Positions 28,099-34,348 of a stretch of DNA of 34,348 nt are shown here, piece by piece (the stretch's first letter is position 1; each line of letters begins with the position of its first letter). Below the pieces are notes generated by a model. The model worked only from the letters and a program-made list of their open reading frames with translations, did no database searches and was not told where the DNA came from. The stretch covers positions 1 to 34,348 of the forward strand of contig CAYVUR010000005.1 of the NCBI GenBank assembly GCA_964455185.1, read 5' to 3'. Both the position numbers and the translations under genes were made by a program. The stretch is from CAISTG01 sp964455185. Its GTDB lineage: Bacteria > Patescibacteriota > Patescibacteriia > 2-01-FULL-39-33.

Positions 28099-29319
28099 TT
28101 ACCTAATATAATTAAGCGGATTAACATGAGAACCGCTAATTCTAACTTCAAAATGAAGATGCGGACCAGTTGATCTACCAGTCGAACCTTCAGCACCAAT
28201 AACTTCTCCTTTAGCAACATACTGACCAACAACTACATCTATTCTACTCATATGAGCGTATAAAGTAGAAATTCCATTACCATGATCGATAATAACATTA
28301 TAGCCATATCCAGTACGTCCATATTGAACTCTAATTACTGTTCCGTCATCGGCGGCACGTATAGCGCTGCCACTAGGACAAGCAATATCAACTCCTGTAT
28401 GAATCCACCCTTTATAATATTGAGAAATCCTATAACAAGCATTAGGCCAAGACATTTTTCCTGTACCAGACACAACTATATTATTATCAGAAGCGGGTCT
28501 AGAAACTTTTACAGTAACAGAAGGTCTGGGTTTTGGAGTTTCTATTAATCTACCACCAGGAATAATTAAAACCTGACCGATTGAGAGTTTATCACCATCA
28601 ATTATATTATATTCTCTAATAGTTGATTCAGAAACAGCATATTTTTGCGCAATCCTACTTAAAGTATCTCCTTTCACTACCGTATGCACCACACCAGAAA
28701 CTAAAGGTATTTTTAATTTTTGTCCTGGTTTAACTAAAGAAGTTGAAGATAGCCCATTAGCCCAAAGAATAGTATTAACAGAAACACCAAATTTATTAGC
28801 AATTTTAGCAATTGTATCTCCTTCAACTACTTCATATTCTCTAATTCCTCGAGAACCTTTAATTGTTGTTTCTTCTGTAGTATTAATTATATCTGGATTA
28901 ATCAAGGCTAAATCTCCTTGAGTAGTAACATTATCAGTAAAAATATTATCATTATCAATTGAATTGTTTGAAATAAAAGATCCTTCTTCCATAAATAAAG
29001 AGGGATCTTGATAATTATAAACCTTAAAATCTTCTTTAACTATAGTTGAGTCTTCTATTATTTCAGTATTACTAATACCAGCCAAATTATACATTAAAGC
29101 TTTTTGTCCATAATCATCTTTAGTTTCATAGCCTAAAATATTAAAAATAGAAACCCCTAAACCAATTAAAGCAATAATAAAATGTATTAAATAACGATTA
29201 GTAAAAATTAAAATAAATCTATCTTTTTTCTCATTTGAAGCTTTTTGAAATTTAGATTTAATTACTAAAAATTTTCCATAAATTGGTAAAATCAGCCAAT
29301 ATAATAAAAATTTACCCAA
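28099..29319 (-). CDS. LysM-domain M23-family peptidoglycan endopeptidase
   Basis: 406 aa from a TTG at 29319. Zinc metallopeptidase that cleaves peptidoglycan cross-links, acting outside the membrane. N-terminal membrane helix (about 42-62), a linker (63-158), LysM 1 (161-206), LysM 2 (211-255), then an M23 domain (about 295-405) with H307 and D311 (HTGVD), H356 (YAHM) and H387-L-H389 (PHLHFE), so the active site is complete. The start is uncertain. The frame stays open to a TAG at 29463-29461 and the extra region reads like protein (LKKLAPLGKFLLYW), but contains no ATG, GTG or TTG. A start at ATT 29442 or 29439 is possible. It probably remodels the cell wall at division or during cell contact. 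Confidence 0.88.
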   Translation of the reverse strand: MGKFLLYWLILPIYGKFLVIKSKFQKASNEKKDRFILIFTNRYLIHFIIALIGLGVSIFNILGYETKDDYGQKALMYNLAGISNTEIIEDSTIVKEDFKVYNYQDPSLFMEEGSFISNNSIDNDNIFTDNVTTQGDLALINPDIINTTEETTIKGSRGIREYEVVEGDTIAKIANKFGVSVNTILWANGLSSTSLVKPGQKLKIPLVSGVVHTVVKGDTLSRIAQKYAVSESTIREYNIIDGDKLSIGQVLIIPGGRLIETPKPRPSVTVKVSRPASDNNIVVSGTGKMSWPNACYRISQYYKGWIHTGVDIACPSGSAIRAADDGTVIRVQYGRTGYGYNVIIDHGNGISTLYAHMSRIDVVVGQYVAKGEVIGAEGSTGRSTGPHLHFEVRISGSHVNPLNYIR

Positions 29320-29399
29320 AGGAGCTAATTTTTTTAAAATAAAATTACTAAAAATTCTTAAAAAATAGCCAAAAAATAATAAGGCTTTTAATAAAAAAG

Positions 29400-29418
29400 C
29401 TAATAACCTGGTTATTAG
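29400..29418. repeat. Palindrome upstream of the M23 peptidase gene
   Basis: CTAATAACC-T-GGTTATTAG, a perfect 9-bp inverted repeat around one base. It could be an operator or a leader hairpin if this stretch is untranslated, or part of the coding region if the peptidase starts further upstream. Confidence 0.45.
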
Positions 29419-29467
29419 TTTTTCCCAGTTTTTTCTAATAATATACTTACACTTTAATAGCTAGTTT

Positions 29468-29496
29468 ATAATACAATAATTATAACATTTTTGCAA
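29468..29496 (-). promoter_or_regulatory. Promoter of the M23 peptidase gene
   Basis: TTGCAA (29496-29491), 17-nt spacer, TATTAT (29473-29468). Start expected near 29461, about 140 nt before the TTG start but only about 20 nt before the in-frame ATT codons. Confidence 0.6.
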
Positions 29497-29508
29497 TCTT
29501 AATACCTC

Positions 29509-29537
29509 TTGACAAGATTGATAACGTTTTTTAAAAT
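29509..29537 (+). promoter_or_regulatory. Promoter of groES-groEL
   Basis: TTGACA (29509-29514), 17-nt spacer, TAAAAT (29532-29537). Start expected near 29544, just before the CIRCE operator. Confidence 0.85.
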
Positions 29538-29552
29538 GACATAAGAAATCAT

Positions 29553-29579
29553 TTAGCACTCAATAATTAAGAGTGCTAA
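29553..29579 (+). promoter_or_regulatory. CIRCE operator (HrcA binding site)
   Basis: TTAGCACTC (29553-29561), a 9-nt spacer, GAGTGCTAA (29571-29579). Both arms match the canonical CIRCE exactly, with the canonical spacing. It lies between the promoter and the groES ATG at 29614. This predicts an HrcA repressor elsewhere in the genome and heat-inducible groE expression. Confidence 0.96.
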
Positions 29580-29613
29580 AAATTAAAAAATAATTAATAA
29601 ATTAAGAATAATT

Positions 29614-29889
29614 ATGAAAATTAAACCAGTAGGAGATCGCTTACTAGTTAAAGCGGTCAAAGAAGAAGAAATTACTAAATCCGGAATTGTTTTACCGGAA
29701 AGTGTAAGTAAAGAAAAAAGAACTGAAGGTGAAATTATCGCTATAGGTTCAGGAGAAAAAATTTCTCAACTAAAATTAAAGGTCGGTCAAAAAATCCTCT
29801 ATTCTAAATATGGAGGAGATGAAATCAAAATTGATGAAGAGGAGTATAAAATTATTAGCCACGAAGATGTGTTGGCAATAATTGAATAA
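29614..29889 (+). CDS. groES: Co-chaperonin GroES
   Basis: 91-aa subunit of the heptameric lid of the GroEL chamber. It starts MKIKPVGDRLLVKAVKEEE and contains the mobile loop TKSGIVLPES (about 22-31), GEIIAIGSGE and VLYSKYGG-like (ILYSKYGGDEIKID) segments typical of GroES. It is the first gene of a heat-shock operon with groEL 22 nt downstream, controlled by the CIRCE element. No Shine-Dalgarno. Confidence 0.96.
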   Translation: MKIKPVGDRLLVKAVKEEEITKSGIVLPESVSKEKRTEGEIIAIGSGEKISQLKLKVGQKILYSKYGGDEIKIDEEEYKIISHEDVLAIIE

Positions 29890-29911
29890 TAAATAATAAC
29901 AATTTTAAGAT

Positions 29912-31543
29912 ATGGCAAAACAAATAATTTTTAATGAAGAGGCTCGTATTAAATTGAAAAATGGTGTAGATAAATTAGCTAATGCTGTTAAAGTAACTAT
30001 TGGACCCAAAGGAAGAAATGTTGTTTTAGATAAAGGTTACGGCGCGCCACAGATTGTTAATGATGGAGTAACTATTGCTAAAGAAATTGAATTGCAAGAT
30101 AAATTTGAAAACATGGGCGCCGAACTTATTAAAGAAGTAGCCAGTAAAACAAATGATGTTGCTGGAGACGGTACTACTACCGCTACTGTTTTAGCTCAAG
30201 CGATTGTTAGCGAAGGATTAAAAAATGTAGCGGCTGGAGCTAACCCTATTATTGTTCGTCATGGCATTGAAAAAGGTGTTAATGCTTTAGTAGAAGAACT
30301 AAAAAAAATTAGTAAACCAATTTCCTCTCGTGAAGAAAAAAAACAAGTAGCTTCTATTTCTGCTAACGATGAAGCAGTAGGAGAAATTATTGCTGAAATT
30401 TTAGAAGAAGTTGGTAATGATGGAGTTATAACCGTTGAAGAAGGCCAATCATTTGGTATTGAAAAAGAAATTGTTAAGGGAATGCAGTTTGATCGTGGCT
30501 ATATTTCTCCTTACATGATTACTAACGCTGAAAGAATGGAAGCTGAATATTCTGATGTTCCTATACTTATTACTGACAAAAAAATTTCTTCTTTACAATC
30601 AATTCTACCTTTATTGGAAAAATTAGCTCAAAGTGGACGCAAAGAATTAGTTATTATTGCCGAAGATATTGATGGTGAAGCTTTAACTACTTTTGTAGTT
30701 AATAAATTACGCGGCACTTTTAATGTTTTAGGCATTAAAGCTCCAGGTTTTGGTGATCGCCGCAAAGAAATGTTAGCGGATATTGCTATTGTTACTGGTG
30801 GTCGCGTTATAACAGAAGATTTAGGATTAAAATTAGAAAATACAGAATTAAATGCTTTAGGACATGCTGGAAAGGTAGTAGCTACCAAAGATAATACCAC
30901 AATCGTTGATGGTCGAGGCGATAAATCAGCTATTGAAGATCGTATAGCTCAAATTAATAGAGAGATTGAATTATCTGATTCTGATTTTGATAAAGAAAAA
31001 TTAAGAGAACGATTAGGAAAATTAGCTGGGGGAGTTGCTGTTATTAAAGTTGGAGCGGCTACTGAAACCGAAATGAAAGAAAAGAAATTACGTATTGAAG
31101 ATGCTTTAGCCGCGACTCGTGCCGCTATTGCCGAAGGTATTGTAGTAGGAGGAGGAACAGCTTTAATTAGAGCTTCTAAAGCATTAGATAAAGTTAAAGT
31201 TACTGGAGAAGAAAAAATTGGTATAGAAATTTTAGCCAAAGCAATTGAAGAACCATTAAAACAAATTGCTAATAATGCTGGAGCTAAAGGTGAAGTTATA
31301 GTTGAAGAAGTTAAAAAATTAACTGATAACATGGGATATAACGCCTTAACCGGAGAATTTGAAGATTTAATTGCTTCAGGAATTGTTGACCCAACAAAAG
31401 TTACTCGCAGCGCTTTACAAAACGCCGCTTCAGCAGCAGCTATGATTTTAACTACTGAATGCGCTGTTTCTGAATTACCACAAAAAGAAGAACACGAACA
31501 TAGCGGAATGGGCGGAATGAATCCTTATGGTTCAATGATGTAA
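29912..31543 (+). CDS. groEL: Chaperonin GroEL
   Basis: 543-aa ATP-driven protein-folding chamber. Equatorial-domain motifs VTIGPKGRNVVLDKGYGAP, NDGVTIAKEIEL and DVAGDGTTTATVLAQAIV (nucleotide-binding loop with the catalytic Asp), the apical-domain FDRGYISPYMIT and KAPGFGDRRKEMLADIAI, and the C-terminal AAIAEGIVVGGGTAL are all present. The C-terminal tail has a short Gly/Met stretch (SGMGGMNPYGSMM), as in canonical GroEL. It is the second gene of the groE operon and ends at a strong terminator shared with the opposite operon. Confidence 0.98.
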   Translation: MAKQIIFNEEARIKLKNGVDKLANAVKVTIGPKGRNVVLDKGYGAPQIVNDGVTIAKEIELQDKFENMGAELIKEVASKTNDVAGDGTTTATVLAQAIVSEGLKNVAAGANPIIVRHGIEKGVNALVEELKKISKPISSREEKKQVASISANDEAVGEIIAEILEEVGNDGVITVEEGQSFGIEKEIVKGMQFDRGYISPYMITNAERMEAEYSDVPILITDKKISSLQSILPLLEKLAQSGRKELVIIAEDIDGEALTTFVVNKLRGTFNVLGIKAPGFGDRRKEMLADIAIVTGGRVITEDLGLKLENTELNALGHAGKVVATKDNTTIVDGRGDKSAIEDRIAQINREIELSDSDFDKEKLRERLGKLAGGVAVIKVGAATETEMKEKKLRIEDALAATRAAIAEGIVVGGGTALIRASKALDKVKVTGEEKIGIEILAKAIEEPLKQIANNAGAKGEVIVEEVKKLTDNMGYNALTGEFEDLIASGIVDPTKVTRSALQNAASAAAMILTTECAVSELPQKEEHEHSGMGGMNPYGSMM

Positions 31544-31565
31544 TTTAATATATTTTATAAATAAT

Positions 31566-31595
31566 AAAAACGCCTGCAATAATGCGGGCGTTTTT
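31566..31595. terminator. Shared terminator between groEL and the rluD-like gene
   Basis: 12-bp arms (31566-31577 and 31584-31595, one G-U) with a CGCC/GGCG core, 6-nt loop, and A/T-runs on both sides. It lies 22 nt past groEL and 9 nt past the opposing stop codon. Confidence 0.85.
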
Positions 31596-31604
31596 ATTAT
31601 TTTC

Positions 31605-32561
31605 TTATTTTATCTTTCTTAAAAAATCTCTAAGCGATTGTGGTAAAAGACTTTGATATTGATGTCTTTCTCCTTTCAAATCAGTAAAGCCTAATTCAGC
31701 GGCATGTAAAAAAATTCTATTAGGAGTATTTTTTTCTTTAATACCTCTATTTTTATATAAAGGATCACCTACGATACCATGACCTATAGCTAAAAGATGT
31801 ACACGAATCTGATGAGTACGACCAGTCATAATTTCTATTTCTAAAAGAGTATAATTTTTATATCTTTCTTTAACAGAATAAACTGTTAAAGCCTTCTTGC
31901 CAGTATCAGCGCCAATAGGTAAAGCCGCAAACATTCCTTTTTTGCTTGATGATCTTTTAATAGGAAAGTTTATTTCTCCTGAGTCATTTTTTATTTTTCC
32001 ATAAACTAAAGCTAAATATTTTTTATCAATCGTTCTTAATTTAAATTGTCTTTTTATGTTTTCAAACGAATCTTGAGTTTTAGGAATTACCATTAAACCA
32101 GAAACTTCTTTATCTAAACGATGAACAATGGCAGCGCGAGCCGGATCTTCTCCAATTTTTCGACACTCAGGATATTTAGCAATTAACCAATCAACTAAAG
32201 TATTAGTTTCTCCTTTATTAGTTGGGTGTACCAAAAGTCCCGAAGGTTTTTCAATTACTAAATATTCTGGTGTATCATCAATAATTTTTATTTTAGAAAA
32301 AATTTCTGTTCCAAATGATTTTAATTTTGACTTGATAAATTTCTTCTTAGAAGAAACGTTCTGTAATTCACCTTCCTTTATTTCAACAATATCTCCTTCT
32401 TTAAGAAAACGATGAACGGTTGGCATTTCTCCATTAACTGTAACCATGTCTCCTAAAATCATTTTTTTAATTTGCGAACGACTATTTTTTTTAATTAATT
32501 CAAATAAAAAAATATCTAAACGCTTGCCACTATCTTCCTTTTTAATAATTATTTTTTTCAT
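31605..32561 (-). CDS. RluA-family 23S rRNA pseudouridine synthase (RluD-like)
   Basis: 318 aa. Converts specific uridines in rRNA (or tRNA) to pseudouridine. An N-terminal S4 RNA-binding domain (about 12-62: SGKRLDIFLFELI, RSQIKKMILGDMVTVNG, GDIVEI) precedes the catalytic domain with HRLDKEVSG, where D150 is the catalytic Asp, then the KKYLALVYG and TGRTHQIRVHLLAIGHGIVGDPLY motifs. The S4 domain and length fit RluD (helix 69 of 23S rRNA) better than RluA or RluC, but target assignment by sequence alone is uncertain. It is 9 nt downstream of the CCA-adding enzyme gene, so the two form an operon of RNA-maturation enzymes. Confidence 0.92.
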   Translation of the reverse strand: MKKIIIKKEDSGKRLDIFLFELIKKNSRSQIKKMILGDMVTVNGEMPTVHRFLKEGDIVEIKEGELQNVSSKKKFIKSKLKSFGTEIFSKIKIIDDTPEYLVIEKPSGLLVHPTNKGETNTLVDWLIAKYPECRKIGEDPARAAIVHRLDKEVSGLMVIPKTQDSFENIKRQFKLRTIDKKYLALVYGKIKNDSGEINFPIKRSSSKKGMFAALPIGADTGKKALTVYSVKERYKNYTLLEIEIMTGRTHQIRVHLLAIGHGIVGDPLYKNRGIKEKNTPNRIFLHAAELGFTDLKGERHQYQSLLPQSLRDFLRKIK

Positions 32562-32570
32562 AAAATTATC

Positions 32571-34079
32571 TTACCTTTCTTTATGCAAATTTCTTCGACG
32601 CTCTTCTTCATAAAATTTAATGTCCGGATGTAATTGTTTCAATTCTTCGTCTTTTAATTGATTTAATTTTTTAGCTCGATTAACTAAATAGTCATGATTA
32701 TTTCTTTTGGGGTCATCTAATACTTCTCCTAACATAGCATTTAAAATTAAACCTACTCTTGGTCCCGGAGTAATGCCAAGTATTTTCATTAATTCATCGC
32801 CTTTAAGGGCTAACATTTTGGGTGTAATAGGATCAAGTTGTACCTCTTTGAATCTTCTTTCTAATTCAATCAATTTCCAGGGTTTAGCTTTTGGCCTTCC
32901 CATGCCCAAACGATCACAAATACGTAAATTAATAAAATCATCAATATTTTCTTTGCCAATACGTGATAATAAACGACGCACTCCTGAATCAGAAACTATA
33001 TCTAAAGCATAATAAAACATATGATAACGAACTAAATGGGTTACATAATCAATAATATTATTAGAAAAGTTAAGGCGTTTAAGAATTTTTTTAGTTATTT
33101 TAGCGCCAACAATATCATGATTATAAAAAGTTGAGTCTAATCCCTGCCCTTCTTTAGTTAAAGGTTTGCCAATATCATGAAATAATGCCGCTAATCTAAC
33201 CTCTAATTTAAAGCTTCTTTCCGCTGCGGCTCCTAACGCTCTAACACTATGTTCAAAAACATCATAAATATGATGACGATTTTGACCAACACCATAAGTT
33301 TTTTCCAATTCAGGAATTAATTCTTTAAGTAATCCAATATCTTGCATCATTCTAATTCCTAATTCAGCTCGATCAGACATAATAATTTTAGTAAATTCTT
33401 CATTAATACGTTCTTTAGCGATTTTTTTAATTTGTTTAGCCTTCTTTTTTATTTCTTGATAAGTTTGTGATTCAATCGTAAATCCTAACTGACAGGCCAA
33501 TCTAATAGCGCGCAACATGCGAGTATAATCTTCTTGAAAACGTAAAGTTGGATTACCAATTGCTTTAATTATATGATTTTCGATATCAAAAATTCCACCA
33601 AATAAATCAATTAATTCTTCTGATGCTAAATCCCAAGCTAAAGCATTAATAGTAAAATCACGACGTGATAAATCTTTTTCGATTGGTAAATCTTTATCGC
33701 TTTGTACCTCAAAATCTTTATAACCACCACTCATGCCAGCAATCTCAGTACGCGGTAAAGCAATGTCAATCGCTTCAAAATTATTTTCTCCAACATGAAA
33801 ACCTTTAGGTATAAACTTAAATACTCCAAAACTTTTTCCTACCAAATTTACTTCACCTAATTCTAATAAAAATTTTTCTAATTTTTTAGCTTCAACTTTT
33901 GTTACAACAAAATCAAAATCTTTAGTTGAACGATTAATTAAAATATCACGAACCGCGCCACCAACTAAATAGATTTTCGCTTGAGGAAAACATTTTAATA
34001 ATTTTTCAATAAAAATAAATTCAGAAGTATTTAAATTTTCTCTTTGCCATTTAATTAATTTTTTACTAACTTTATCCAT
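32571..34079 (-). CDS. cca: CCA tRNA nucleotidyltransferase (class II, with HD domain)
   Basis: 502 aa. Adds CCA to tRNA 3' ends without a template. The class II nucleotidyltransferase head has LVGGAVRD (38-45) and the metal-binding D54-F-D56. RRDFTINALA (139-148) and the nucleotide-selecting region EDYTRMLRAIRLACQLGF (183-200) follow. An HD domain (AALFHDIGKP, H301-D302, then HLVRYH-like ligands) may give phosphohydrolase activity as in E. coli Cca. Poly(A) polymerase is a related alternative, but all tRNA genes in this window lack CCA, so a CCA-adding enzyme is required. It is first in an operon with the rluD-like gene. The promoter is not clear; the start is ATG 34079. Confidence 0.9.
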   Translation of the reverse strand: MDKVSKKLIKWQRENLNTSEFIFIEKLLKCFPQAKIYLVGGAVRDILINRSTKDFDFVVTKVEAKKLEKFLLELGEVNLVGKSFGVFKFIPKGFHVGENNFEAIDIALPRTEIAGMSGGYKDFEVQSDKDLPIEKDLSRRDFTINALAWDLASEELIDLFGGIFDIENHIIKAIGNPTLRFQEDYTRMLRAIRLACQLGFTIESQTYQEIKKKAKQIKKIAKERINEEFTKIIMSDRAELGIRMMQDIGLLKELIPELEKTYGVGQNRHHIYDVFEHSVRALGAAAERSFKLEVRLAALFHDIGKPLTKEGQGLDSTFYNHDIVGAKITKKILKRLNFSNNIIDYVTHLVRYHMFYYALDIVSDSGVRRLLSRIGKENIDDFINLRICDRLGMGRPKAKPWKLIELERRFKEVQLDPITPKMLALKGDELMKILGITPGPRVGLILNAMLGEVLDDPKRNNHDYLVNRAKKLNQLKDEELKQLHPDIKFYEEERRRNLHKER

Positions 34080-34115
34080 AATTTATTATCCATATTAATG
34101 GTATCACTTTAAAAT

Positions 34116-34139
34116 AAAAACGCCCCAACAGGCGTTTTT
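34116..34139 (-). terminator. Terminator of the tRNA transcript
   Basis: Perfect 9-bp arms (34116-34124 and 34131-34139; ACGCC/GGCGT core) with a 6-nt loop and A/T-runs. It lies downstream of tRNA-Val(GAC) on the minus strand and upstream of cca, so it closes the tRNA unit. Confidence 0.75.
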
Positions 34140-34187
34140 AGTTTACAAAATTAATCAACTTTAATTTTATAAGTTAAAAAATATTAG

Positions 34188-34261
34188 TGGACGATAGAAG
34201 ATTCGAACTTCTGACCTTCTCGACGTCAACGAGACGCTCTAACCAACTGAGCTAATCGTCC
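34188..34261 (-). tRNA. tRNA-Val(GAC)
   Basis: Acceptor GGACGAT/ATCGTCC, D arm AGTTGGTTAGA, anticodon stem TCTCG/CGAGA with loop TTGACGT (anticodon GAC), T loop TTCGAAT, discriminator A at 34188, and no encoded CCA. It is the second valine tRNA in the window, next to tRNA-Val(TAC) at 25846. Confidence 0.92.
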
Positions 34262-34320
34262 TAATTGCCTGCTTAAAATATAAAAATTTCTTAAAATTTA
34301 GCAATTTATCAATTTTTTAG

Positions 34321-34348
34321 TAGGCCTGGGTGGATTTGAACCACCGAC
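34321..34348 (-). tRNA. 3' part of a tRNA, probably tRNA-Ile(GAT)
   Basis: The minus strand reads a T arm (GGTGG-TTCAAAT-CCACC), the acceptor 3' strand CAGGCCT and discriminator A, then no CCA. The anticodon lies beyond the window. The sequence is close to the 3' end of E. coli tRNA-Ile(GAT), hence the tentative identity. Confidence 0.75.

Noticed and set aside
30949..31332. 127-codon open frame antisense to groEL (and similar antisense frames at 30628-30900, 14236-14496 and 28282-28548)
   Set aside because: They are complements of well-defined genes, have no promoter or homology, and are expected in A/T-rich sequence.

Overview
The window looks like a stretch of chromosome from a low-GC bacterium, most likely a member of the Patescibacteria (Candidate Phyla Radiation, Parcubacteria-like). 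This is inferred from several things seen together: strong A+T richness, short gaps, small conserved membrane proteins without known function, tRNA genes that do not encode their CCA ends, almost no Shine-Dalgarno sequences, and protein styles familiar from that group (DUF4870, LysM-M23 peptidase, lamin-tail surface protein, C4 zinc-finger DksA-like protein). The lineage cannot be fixed without a marker-gene tree. I saw no insertion sequence, prophage or CRISPR array.

Layout. Left part (1-8260): the start of a truncated gene, a DksA-like regulator, rsmE, a divergent glyA, a degenerate DHH-family protein, a ruvB-(small membrane protein)-(PH-domain protein)-queA operon, and trigger factor. Middle-left (8261-11070): galE, then an operon of endonuclease IV, a YfcE-like phosphoesterase and a YggU protein. 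Positions 11087-11555 hold no protein gene. They hold a self-contained transcription unit for a highly folded RNA of about 430 nt that I cannot assign to a known family. It has a near-consensus promoter, two copies of a 31-nt core each closed by a long stem, a perfect 24-bp inverted repeat, three UUCG-capped hairpins and an intrinsic terminator. It is the most interesting object in the window.

Middle (11539-17767): lgt, a compositionally foreign-looking 118-aa gene with its own promoter, Shine-Dalgarno and terminator, then PEP synthase and a (membrane protein)-(DUF4870)-pyruvate kinase operon. PEP synthase and pyruvate kinase are opposing enzymes at the PEP/pyruvate node and are transcribed separately. 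Next (17785-20740): a methyltransferase, a membrane protein, YraN and NusA with a long charged insertion. Then a large lamin-tail/PKD/OB-fold surface protein is divergent from a family 2 glycosyltransferase, with overlapping -35 boxes.

Right part (24267-34348): a 385-aa protein of unknown function, a cluster rplS-tRNA-Leu-tRNA-Val-(87-aa membrane protein)-tRNA-Ala, a YifB/ComM ATPase, a LysM-M23 peptidase, groES-groEL behind a perfect CIRCE operator, an rluD-like pseudouridine synthase, and the tRNA CCA-adding enzyme, which these CCA-less tRNAs need. The window ends with tRNA-Val(GAC) and the 3' part of a probable tRNA-Ile.

Regulatory style. Most promoters match TTGACA/TATAAT closely with a spacer of exactly 17. 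Many leaders are very short, and some mRNAs look leaderless. Adjacent genes often share intrinsic terminators that work in both directions.
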